DNA of 64,000 nucleotides from an uncultured Collinsella sp. (GTDB lineage Bacteria; Actinomycetota; Coriobacteriia; Coriobacteriales; Coriobacteriaceae), in the NCBI GenBank assembly GCA_900766165.1, contig CAAFUK010000032.1, positions 1-64,000 of the forward strand, given 5' to 3'. Shown piece after piece: positions 34,539 through 42,556 of this stretch. Below the pieces are notes generated by a model that had not been told where the DNA came from, ran no database searches, and was given only the letters and a program-made list of their open reading frames with translations. The number at the start of each line of letters is the position of its first letter. Within the stretch, counting starts at the first letter, position 1. The position numbers and the translations under genes were made by a program.

Positions 34539-37500
34539 ATGGCATTCGTCCATCTGCACAACCACACCGTTTTCTCCATGCTCGACGGCGCAACCCGTAT
34601 CCAGGATATGGTCAATCGCGCCGTAGAGCTGGGCATGCCCGCCGTCGCCATTACCGACCACGGCTACATGTATGGCGTGCCCGACCTGGCGCTGGCCTGC
34701 GACGCCGTCAACCACAACACGCCTGAGTACAAAACCTGGAGTCACGACAAGGCCTTTTTGGAAAAGGATCGCCGCGACGAGCTGGTGGAGCCCGATCCCG
34801 AGGAAAACCCGCGCGAGCATGCCCAGTATGTGAAGGACATGGCCATGTGGGACGAGAAGGGCAATATCGACGAGCTCAAGCCGCCCCTGGTCATCAAGCC
34901 CATCTTTGGCTGCGAGGTCTACTTTACGCCGGACGAGACGCTCGCCCGCGACCATAAGCCCGAGCTCTACCACATGATCCTTCTGGCCAAGGACCAGGAG
35001 GGCTACGTCAACCTGATGCAGACGGTCTCCGAGGCCGCCGTGCAGGGCTTTTACTACAAGCCGCGCGTGACGCTCGACAACCTGCGCCGCCACGCCAAGG
35101 GCATGATCTGCACGAGCGCCTGCATCGCGGGCATCATCCCCAAGTACATCGACCGCGGTGACATGGAGGGCGCCATCAAGTGGGCCGAGACCTTCCGCGA
35201 CACCTTCGACCCCGGCGACTTTTATATCGAGATCCAGGAACACGGCATTACCACCGATAACGGCCTGACCGACGAGCAGATGGACCGCACGCTCATCGAC
35301 ATCGCCAAACAGGTGGGCGTCAAGGTCATCGCCACCAACGACTTCCACTACCTGCGCCGCGAGGATGCGCCCGTGCAGGACGTCATCATGTGCATTGGCA
35401 TGAACGCCAAGGTCGACGACCCCAACCGCATGCGCATGACCGGCTCGGAGTTTTACATGAAGACCGAGGAGGAGATGCGGGCAATGTTCCCGTATTGCCC
35501 CGAGGCCTGCGACAACACGCTCGAGATCGCCGACAAGTGCTACGTTGAGCTCGACTGGGACTCCATCATCCTGCCGCGCTTCCCGCTGCTCGATCCCGGC
35601 GAGACGCACGAGAGCCAGTTCCGCCGCGAGTGCGAGAAGGGCCTGCGCCAGCACTATGGTGACGACTGGGCCACGCGCGAGATCGGTGGCGTCAACATCA
35701 AAGAGCGCTTTGAGTACGAATACAAGGTCATCTGCGACAAGGGCTTCGCTGCCTACTTCTTGATCGTTGCCGAGTACGTGCAATGGGCCAAGGACAACGG
35801 CATCGGCGTCGGCCCCGGCCGTGGCTCGGCCGCCGGCGCTATCGTCGCCTACGCCATGAACATCACCGCGTTCGACCCGCTCGAGAACGGTCTGATGTTC
35901 GAGAGGTTCCTGTCCCCGCAGCGTACCGAGATGCCCGATATCGATATGGACTTCGACGATGAGCGGCGCCTCGAGGTCGTGGAGCACGTTCGCCAGCTCT
36001 ACGGCCCCGAGAAGGTCACCCACGTCATCACCTACTCGACCATTAAGGCCAAGCAGGCCATCAACGACGCCGCGCGCGTCCTGGACTACCCGGTCTACAT
36101 GGGCCAGCGCCTGTCCAAGATGGTCTCGAGCGATCCCAAGGTCAAACTCAAACAGGTGCTCGACAAGCAACCCGGCAAAGAGGATCTGTTCAACCCCGAT
36201 TTTGCCGAGGCATATAAAAAGGACGACGACGCCCGCCGCATCATCGACACGGCGCTCTCGATCGAGGGCCTCACCCGTGGCGAGGGCGTGCACGCGTGCG
36301 CCGTTCTGATCTGCCGCGACCCCGTCAACGAGCACGTGCCCACCAAGCTCGACACCAAGGGCGGCGTCGAGATTACCCAGTACGAGGGCCATACCGTTGC
36401 CGACATGGGCCTGCTCAAGATGGACTTCCTGGGCCTGCGCACGCTGACGGTTATCTCCAAGGCCAAGGCAAACATCAAAAAGAACTTCGGCATCGACATC
36501 AAAGAGGAAGAGATTCCCTTTGACGACCCCGAGATCTTTAAGCTCATGGGTTCCGGCCACACCGCCGGCGTCTTCCAGGTCGAGTCCGCCGGCATGACGG
36601 CCACGATCAAGAATATGAAGCCCACCGAGTACAAGCACGTCGTGGCATTGATCGCCCTGTACCGCCCGGGCCCGCTGGGCGCCGGCATGGTCTCGTCCTA
36701 CATCAACCGTATGAACGGCAAGGAGCCGGCCGTCTCCTACGACGACCGTCTGGACGACATCCTGGGCGAAACCTACGGCACCATGGTCTACCAGGAGCAG
36801 GTTATGCTCATTTCCGTCGAGATGTGCGGCTTCTCCAAGGGCGAATCGGACTCGCGTATCCGTAAGCCCGTGGCTAAGAAGAAGATCAAGCTGCTCACGT
36901 CGACGGTGCTCCACTGGGAGGATGGCTCGGACGAGACCACCTACGACCACTGGATGAACGGCGCTATCAAGAACAACTACACGCGCGAGGTCGCCCAGAA
37001 GATTTGGGACGATGTTCTCGAGTTCGCCTCCTACGCCTTCAACAAGTCGCACTCCGCCGGCTACGCCATCCTGGTTATGCAGACGGCGTGGCTCAAGGCG
37101 CACTATCCGCACGAGTACATGGCGGCCGTTCTGACGTCCTACACGGGCAAGACCGACAAGATCGTGCACTACGTCTCGGCGTGCCGTCACGACGGCATCC
37201 CCGTGCTGTCGCCAGATGTCAACGAGTCCGGTACCGAGTTCACGGCTACCAAGGAGGGCGTGCGCTTTGGTCTGGCCGGCATCCGCGGCGTGGGCACCGG
37301 CGTGGCGCAGGCGATTATCGCCGAGCGCGAGGCGGGCGGCCCGTTTAAGACACTGCACGACTTTGTCGAGCGCGTGGACTCGAGCCAGGCCAACCGTCGC
37401 GTGATCGAATCGCTCATCAAGGCAGGCGCCTTTGACTCCACGGGGTATCCGCGCCGCCAGATGATGCACTTTGTGGACAAGAACAACCCCGAGAACATCA

Positions 37501-38342
37501 TCGATGCCGCTGTTAAGCGCCAGAAGGATCGTGCGAGCGGCCAGACGTCGTTCTTCGACATGTTCGGCGACGTTGAGGGCTCGGGCTTTGAGGTGAGCGT
37601 GCCCGATCCGGATGGCCAGGAGTGGGACCGTCACCTTAAGCTGAGCCAGGAGAAGGAGGTCCTGGGCATCTATGTCTCGGACCACCCGCTGCGCCCGTTT
37701 GAATATGCACTAGCCAAGGCACGCGACTTCTCGTTCTCGCAGATCGACACCGGCTACGAGGTGCAAAACCCCACGGGCGGTACCATCAACCAGGAGATTC
37801 CCGAGGGCAAGGCGCTGTGGTGGGCCGGCATGGTCTCGAGCGTGTCCAAGCGCGTGACCAAAAACGGTGACCCCATGGGCATCGTGCAGCTCGAGGACAT
37901 GGAAGGCGAGGCCACGGTCGTGGTGTTCCCCAAGACCTACAAGGAGGCCGAGGGGTACCTGTACGGCGAGGTCGATCCCGAGACCGGTGCACAGCTGTCC
38001 GATGCGTTTGTGCGCATTAAGGGCAAGCTCGAGCGTTCGGACCGCGGCGACCAGATCATCGCGCAGGAGATCGTGCCGCTTGAGCTTAACGAGGAGAACA
38101 ACAAGCCCAAGGTGTTTGAGGTCATGGTGCCCAACAGCCGCTTTAGCCAGGGCAATATGGCGCGTCTTGCCACGGTGCTTACCGCCAACCCGGGCGGCGA
38201 CCGCGTGGAGATCTTTATCGAGCAGGTGGACGGGCGCGTACTGCGTGCCGAGGTGCCGGCCAAGGTCAACGCACGCTCGATTCCGCTGCTGGCAGAGGCA
38301 AAGGCGATTGTGGGTAACCAAGGCAGAGTGACGGTAATTTAA
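34539..38342 (+). CDS. dnaE: DNA polymerase III alpha subunit
   Basis: Replicative polymerase of 1267 residues. The N-terminal PHP domain starts FVHLHNHTVFSMLDGA and contains AITDHGYMYG. The palm holds GPGRGSAAGAIVAYAM and the catalytic aspartates in MPDIDMDFDDERR, with a third near MDFLGLRTL. The fingers follow, then a helix-hairpin-helix region (FGLAGIRGVG), a beta-clamp-binding region, and an OB fold (WWAGMVSSVSKRVTKNGDPMGIVQLED). Length and order are normal for DnaE1. It stands alone between the MFS gene and the SNF2 gene, with a weak CGGAG ribosome-binding site. Confidence 0.97.
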   Translation: MAFVHLHNHTVFSMLDGATRIQDMVNRAVELGMPAVAITDHGYMYGVPDLALACDAVNHNTPEYKTWSHDKAFLEKDRRDELVEPDPEENPREHAQYVKDMAMWDEKGNIDELKPPLVIKPIFGCEVYFTPDETLARDHKPELYHMILLAKDQEGYVNLMQTVSEAAVQGFYYKPRVTLDNLRRHAKGMICTSACIAGIIPKYIDRGDMEGAIKWAETFRDTFDPGDFYIEIQEHGITTDNGLTDEQMDRTLIDIAKQVGVKVIATNDFHYLRREDAPVQDVIMCIGMNAKVDDPNRMRMTGSEFYMKTEEEMRAMFPYCPEACDNTLEIADKCYVELDWDSIILPRFPLLDPGETHESQFRRECEKGLRQHYGDDWATREIGGVNIKERFEYEYKVICDKGFAAYFLIVAEYVQWAKDNGIGVGPGRGSAAGAIVAYAMNITAFDPLENGLMFERFLSPQRTEMPDIDMDFDDERRLEVVEHVRQLYGPEKVTHVITYSTIKAKQAINDAARVLDYPVYMGQRLSKMVSSDPKVKLKQVLDKQPGKEDLFNPDFAEAYKKDDDARRIIDTALSIEGLTRGEGVHACAVLICRDPVNEHVPTKLDTKGGVEITQYEGHTVADMGLLKMDFLGLRTLTVISKAKANIKKNFGIDIKEEEIPFDDPEIFKLMGSGHTAGVFQVESAGMTATIKNMKPTEYKHVVALIALYRPGPLGAGMVSSYINRMNGKEPAVSYDDRLDDILGETYGTMVYQEQVMLISVEMCGFSKGESDSRIRKPVAKKKIKLLTSTVLHWEDGSDETTYDHWMNGAIKNNYTREVAQKIWDDVLEFASYAFNKSHSAGYAILVMQTAWLKAHYPHEYMAAVLTSYTGKTDKIVHYVSACRHDGIPVLSPDVNESGTEFTATKEGVRFGLAGIRGVGTGVAQAIIAEREAGGPFKTLHDFVERVDSSQANRRVIESLIKAGAFDSTGYPRRQMMHFVDKNNPENIIDAAVKRQKDRASGQTSFFDMFGDVEGSGFEVSVPDPDGQEWDRHLKLSQEKEVLGIYVSDHPLRPFEYALAKARDFSFSQIDTGYEVQNPTGGTINQEIPEGKALWWAGMVSSVSKRVTKNGDPMGIVQLEDMEGEATVVVFPKTYKEAEGYLYGEVDPETGAQLSDAFVRIKGKLERSDRGDQIIAQEIVPLELNEENNKPKVFEVMVPNSRFSQGNMARLATVLTANPGGDRVEIFIEQVDGRVLRAEVPAKVNARSIPLLAEAKAIVGNQGRVTVI

Positions 38343-38355
38343 GGACGGCGTTGGC

Positions 38356-38484
38356 GGGGTAGCTAATTTGGGACGGGGCTATTTTAGCTACCCTTTGACT
38401 GACGGCGAATGAGTCGGGGTCGGAATGCATCTCAACCGACATATGGGGGTAGCTAAAATAGCCCCGTCCCAAATTAGCTACCCC
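38356..38484. repeat. Nested palindromic element with 38-bp perfect inverted arms
   Basis: Arms at 38356-38393 and 38447-38484 are perfect inverted copies over 38 bases, separated by 53 bp. Each arm is itself a hairpin: GGGTAGCTAA and TTAGCTACCC surround a GGGACGGGG loop (CCCCGTCCC in the second copy). The element fills the dnaE-SNF2 gap and ends 20 bp before the SNF2 start codon. Looks like two REP units head to head. Confidence 0.8.
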
Positions 38485-38504
38485 GGGTGAGATTGGAGGA
38501 AGTG

Positions 38505-41500
38505 ATGGCGCGGGGGACGTTTGTGCAGGCGCTTCGTAAGGAGGCGGCGCTCAGCAGTACCTTTATGAAGGGGCGCTCGCTCATGCTCAACGGCGCCGTG
38601 CTGTCGATTGAGGACAGCGGCTCGCGCTTCTCCAAAAACGTGACGGTCGAGGGCACGGTGCGCGGCTCGCGCGGCGACCTGTACAAGACGCATGTGGAAC
38701 TCGACATGGACGAGCACGAGGTGATCGACTACGACTGCGATTGCCCCGCCGCCTATCGCTACCCCGGCATGTGCAAGCATGCCATCGCCACGGCGTTGGC
38801 GTACCTGGACGCAAGCGGCATTGAGCCTGTTGAGGGGCTGCGCACGCCAGTTCGTACGTTTACGGCGGAGCCCGCACAATCCAAGCAGCCCACACGCCCC
38901 GCGCCCACCGCATCTGCGGTCAACCCCAACTTTCCCTTCCCGGCACCCGTCCCCACGAGCCCGAGCCTTGTGGCGGCGCTTTCCGATCTTTCGGACGCGC
39001 GCATGGACGAGCTCGTGGCCATGCGTCGCAAGCTCGCCGGCACCATTGACCCCGATGCGCCCAAAGCGGTGCTGGAGCCCTCGCTGGTGCCGTACTACAA
39101 TCCGCTGTTTGCCGATCGCTTTAACTGGGCGCTCGAGTTTCGCATTCGCTGCGGTTCGGTGTCCTACGTGGTTAAGGATATCGACGGCATGGCCGATGCC
39201 TATGTGCGCGGCGGTACGTTCTCCTATGGCAAGAAGCTTACGTTTGCCCATGTGCCCGAAGCTTTCGATGACGTGTCGACAAAGCTGCTCGACTTTATCG
39301 CAATGACGGTCGCCTACCTAGGCGATATTACGAGCTCGCGCTCGGCATCGTATGACTTTGCCCGCAGCGGCTTTGTCGCCGAGCGTCAGTTGCCGGTATC
39401 CGAGTATTCCGTCGTGTCCGTGCTGGACCTGCTGCGCGGCAGGGCCATGTCTTTTGAGCCTGCTTGGTCGCGGGGGACGACGCATCGCGCCTACGAGGTG
39501 GCAGTCGAGCCGTCGCCGCAGGGGGAGGGCGAAGTCCCGGCCAAGCGCCCGCCGCTCCTTGCCGCCAAGATTGCACCGGCGGCGGGTGGCAGCTACGACT
39601 TGCGCCTGCCGGCCGATACGTATTGCTTTGTCGCGGGCGACGCAGCCTATCTGGTCGATACGCGCCGCGCGCGCCGTACCGACACGGCGTTTGCCCAACA
39701 TGCGGCGTCGTTCCTTTCGCACTTGTTGCCCTGCCGCACGCCGGTCCATATCGCCGCCGACCAGGTGGGCGAGTTCTGCCGCATGGCGCTACCTATCTTG
39801 CGCGACTATACCGACCTGACCGCTCCCGCCGCGCTCGACGCCGTGGCACCCGAGCCGAGTTTTGCCATGGCGATTGGCGTCGACGATGGTCTTGTGACCT
39901 GCAAGATTACGGTGACCTACGGCGATTGGTCGGCAGATCTCTTTAGTCTTGGTGCTCCGGGCAGTCCCTTCGAAGAACAACGCCCCGGCGTGCCGCCCCG
40001 CGATACGGTGGCGGAGTTTCGCGTTATGGACACGGCGGCCCTGTACTTCGATTTCTACGAGGGCGGCCTGGCGTTTGAGGAACGCGACGACGCCCGCCTG
40101 TTCCACTTGCTGACCGAGGGCCTGTCTGCCCTGTCCGAGCTGGGCGAGGTCATGCTCAGCGATCGCCTGCGCCAGATCTCGGTACGCCCCGCGCCCAAGC
40201 TTTCGGTGCGCGCCACCGTCAAGAGCAACTTGCTCGACGTCGAACTGGGCGCAAGCGGCCTTTCGGCGGCAGACCTTGCCATCTACCTCGACTCCTACAA
40301 GCGCCACCAGACGTTCGCGCGACTTACGTCCGGCGACATCGTTCGCCTGGATGAAGGTGCCCGCGCTGCGTTTGGCCTTGCCGAGGACTTGGGCGTCGAT
40401 GCTGTCGACCTGCTCGACGGCGTGTCGCTTCCCGCGTCGAGTACCCTTTTTGTCGACAGCATGCTCGGGCGCACGCCGGCGCTCGAGGCTGATCGCGACG
40501 CCGCGTTCCGCCGTACCGTCGAGCGCCTGGACACGCTCGGCAAGATGGACTTTACGGTGCCCGCCTCGCTTAAGGCCACGCTGCGTGGCTACCAGATTGA
40601 CGGCTACCAGTGGCTCGGTTCGCTCGAGCATCTGGGCCTTGGCGGCATCTTGGCCGACGATATGGGCCTGGGCAAAACACTGCAGATGATTGCGCACATT
40701 CTGGCGCGCGTGGAGGCGGGGGATACCAAGCCCACGCTCGTGGTATGCCCCGCGTCGCTCGTGTACAACTGGGCTGCCGAGTTGGAGCGCTTTGCCCCCT
40801 CGATTGATGTGTGTGCCATTGTGGGCGCCAAAGCGCAGCGCCGCGTGCAGATAGCCGGAGCCGACGAGCATAACGTGGTCGTGACGTCGTATGACCTCAT
40901 GCGCCGCGATATCGACGAGTATGCCGAGCAGGACTTTGCCCGCGTGGTGCTCGACGAGGCCCAGTACATTAAAAACCCGCTCACGCAGGTAGCGCGCGCC
41001 GCCAAGCGCCTGCCGGCCGGCGTGCGCTTTGCCCTGACGGGCACGCCCATCGAAAACCGCCTGTCCGAGCTCTGGAGCATCTTCGACTTTTTGATGCCGG
41101 GCCTTCTGGGCACGCGCGACTCATTTGCCAAGCGCTTTGAGAGTCCCGTCGAGCATGCCGAGGGTGACAGCGCCGCTCGTCTGCAGGCGCTCGTGTCGCC
41201 GTTTGTGCTGCGTCGCGTAAAGGAAGACGTGGTGGCCGACCTGCCCGAGAAGATCGAGGATACGGTGATGGCGCAACTTACCGGAGAGCAGCGCAAGCTC
41301 TACCTGGCCAACCAGGACCGCATTGCCCAACAAGTGCAGCACCGCGAGGCGGGGGAGTTTAAGAAAGACAAGCTCAAGGTACTTGCCGAGCTCACCAAGC
41401 TGCGCCAGATTTGCTGCGACCCGCATCTGCACTATGCGGACTACAAGGCGGGAAGCGCTAAGCTCGATACGTGTATGGAGCTCGTTCACGGCGCGCTCGA

Positions 41501-41975
41501 CGGCGGTCATCGCATCTTGCTGTTCAGCCAGTTTACGGGCATGCTCGATATCATTGGCAAGCGCCTGGCCAAGGAGGACATCGCCTTCCTTAAGCTCACG
41601 GGCGCATCGTCTAAGGAGAGCCGCGCCAAGATGGTTGCGCAGTTCCAGGCAGGCGAGGTGCCGGTGTTCTTGATTTCGCTCAAGGCGGGCGGCGTGGGCC
41701 TTAATTTGACGGCTGCCGACGTGGTCATCCACTACGACCCGTGGTGGAACGTGGCGGCGCAGGACCAAGCGACCGACCGTGCCCACCGTATTGGCCAGCA
41801 GCACACCGTGACCGTGTACAAACTCATCGCCAAGGACACGATCGAGGAGCGCATTATGCAGATGCAGGAGTCCAAGCGCGATCTGGTCAACAGCGTGCTC
41901 GGCGGCGATGGTATCTCGTCGGCACTGTTTACGCGCGAGGATGTTCTGGCGCTGCTCGGTGGCGACGGTCGCTAG
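38505..41975 (+). CDS. SWIM zinc-finger SNF2/RapA-like helicase
   Basis: Swi2/Snf2 ATPase of about 1156 residues. Residues about 65-95 form a SWIM zinc finger (CDCPAAYRYPGMCKHAIA). A long SNF2-associated region follows to about 690. The motor has DDMGLGKTLQMI (Walker A), VVLDEAQYIKN (motif II), LTGTPIENRLSELWSIFDFL, then SLKAGGVGLNLTAADVVIHYDPWWN and QATDRAHRIGQ (motifs V and VI). Family members remodel nucleic acid-protein complexes, for example freeing RNA polymerase. The ATG at 38505 has GGAGGA before it; a GTG at 38487 is a weaker alternative. A palindromic element lies directly upstream and could affect expression. Confidence 0.9.
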   Translation: MARGTFVQALRKEAALSSTFMKGRSLMLNGAVLSIEDSGSRFSKNVTVEGTVRGSRGDLYKTHVELDMDEHEVIDYDCDCPAAYRYPGMCKHAIATALAYLDASGIEPVEGLRTPVRTFTAEPAQSKQPTRPAPTASAVNPNFPFPAPVPTSPSLVAALSDLSDARMDELVAMRRKLAGTIDPDAPKAVLEPSLVPYYNPLFADRFNWALEFRIRCGSVSYVVKDIDGMADAYVRGGTFSYGKKLTFAHVPEAFDDVSTKLLDFIAMTVAYLGDITSSRSASYDFARSGFVAERQLPVSEYSVVSVLDLLRGRAMSFEPAWSRGTTHRAYEVAVEPSPQGEGEVPAKRPPLLAAKIAPAAGGSYDLRLPADTYCFVAGDAAYLVDTRRARRTDTAFAQHAASFLSHLLPCRTPVHIAADQVGEFCRMALPILRDYTDLTAPAALDAVAPEPSFAMAIGVDDGLVTCKITVTYGDWSADLFSLGAPGSPFEEQRPGVPPRDTVAEFRVMDTAALYFDFYEGGLAFEERDDARLFHLLTEGLSALSELGEVMLSDRLRQISVRPAPKLSVRATVKSNLLDVELGASGLSAADLAIYLDSYKRHQTFARLTSGDIVRLDEGARAAFGLAEDLGVDAVDLLDGVSLPASSTLFVDSMLGRTPALEADRDAAFRRTVERLDTLGKMDFTVPASLKATLRGYQIDGYQWLGSLEHLGLGGILADDMGLGKTLQMIAHILARVEAGDTKPTLVVCPASLVYNWAAELERFAPSIDVCAIVGAKAQRRVQIAGADEHNVVVTSYDLMRRDIDEYAEQDFARVVLDEAQYIKNPLTQVARAAKRLPAGVRFALTGTPIENRLSELWSIFDFLMPGLLGTRDSFAKRFESPVEHAEGDSAARLQALVSPFVLRRVKEDVVADLPEKIEDTVMAQLTGEQRKLYLANQDRIAQQVQHREAGEFKKDKLKVLAELTKLRQICCDPHLHYADYKAGSAKLDTCMELVHGALDGGHRILLFSQFTGMLDIIGKRLAKEDIAFLKLTGASSKESRAKMVAQFQAGEVPVFLISLKAGGVGLNLTAADVVIHYDPWWNVAAQDQATDRAHRIGQQHTVTVYKLIAKDTIEERIMQMQESKRDLVNSVLGGDGISSALFTREDVLALLGGDGR

Positions 41976-42076
41976 CCTCGCTCGTTATGTGTTCATTTGC
42001 CATGCCGTGGATGGTTTGCCTGCCTTTGGGTATAAGAACCATCAAGAACATCGGCACATCAGCAAAGGAGAACATC

Positions 42077-42439
42077 ATGGCGAAATTCTTTAAGGACTCC
42101 GACGGCAAGCTCGTTGCCGCCCTTGGCGACGGCGTTGCAACTCCTGCCGGCTGCACGGAGCTGACGGCAAACACCGAGGATGCGGCGCACGAGAAGCATG
42201 TGCCTGTTGTCGAGATCGAGCGCGACGGCCACGTCATTCGCGCACGTGTGGGCTCGACGGAGCACCCCATGCTGCCCGAGCACTACATCGAGTGGATCGC
42301 GCTTGAGGCCGAGGGCCGCCTGGAGGTCCATTACCTTGAGCCCGGCATGAAGCCCACGACGTTTTTCGCTGGCGGCTCCAAGACCGGTACCGTCTATGCC
42401 TACTGCAACCTGCATGGGCTGTGGTCCGCGACGTTCTAG
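42077..42439 (+). CDS. Desulfoferrodoxin-family superoxide reductase
   Basis: Protein of 120 residues that reduces superoxide to peroxide at a non-haem iron. The centre II ligands are all present: EKH near residue 41, STEH (63), EHYIEW (69), and CNLHGLW (Cys110, His113). The N-terminus lacks the CxxC rubredoxin-like centre I, so it is closer to single-centre neelaredoxin-type proteins, though the start has some similarity to the full family. It fits an anaerobe with oxygen-sensitive hydrogenase. AAAGGAG precedes the ATG. Confidence 0.92.
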   Translation: MAKFFKDSDGKLVAALGDGVATPAGCTELTANTEDAAHEKHVPVVEIERDGHVIRARVGSTEHPMLPEHYIEWIALEAEGRLEVHYLEPGMKPTTFFAGGSKTGTVYAYCNLHGLWSATF

Positions 42440-42485
42440 GAGCGCGCCCCCGCTCGGGGTATCATAGCTAGCATATGCACATGCG

Positions 42486-42517
42486 AGCGCCGGCTGCATT
42501 ATGCGGCCGGCGCTTTT
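42486..42517 (+). terminator. Intrinsic terminator after the desulfoferrodoxin gene
   Basis: AGCGCCGGC pairs with GCCGGCGCT and is followed by TTTTA. The next gene begins 40 bp later. Confidence 0.82.
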
Positions 42518-42556
42518 ACTACGACAACGACGATTTACGACGGAAAGGGCTGGGCC

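Noticed and set aside
36860..36990. Possible inserted domain in DnaE (VAKKKIKLLTSTVLHW...)
   Set aside because: It corresponds to the variable RKxxGKK region of DnaE and is of ordinary size; not an intein, since no splicing motifs were seen.
34503..37685. 1060-codon minus-strand frame opposite dnaE
   Set aside because: A shadow of dnaE; no motif and no ribosome-binding site. The same applies to minus-strand frames at 4994-6847 and 47304-48734.
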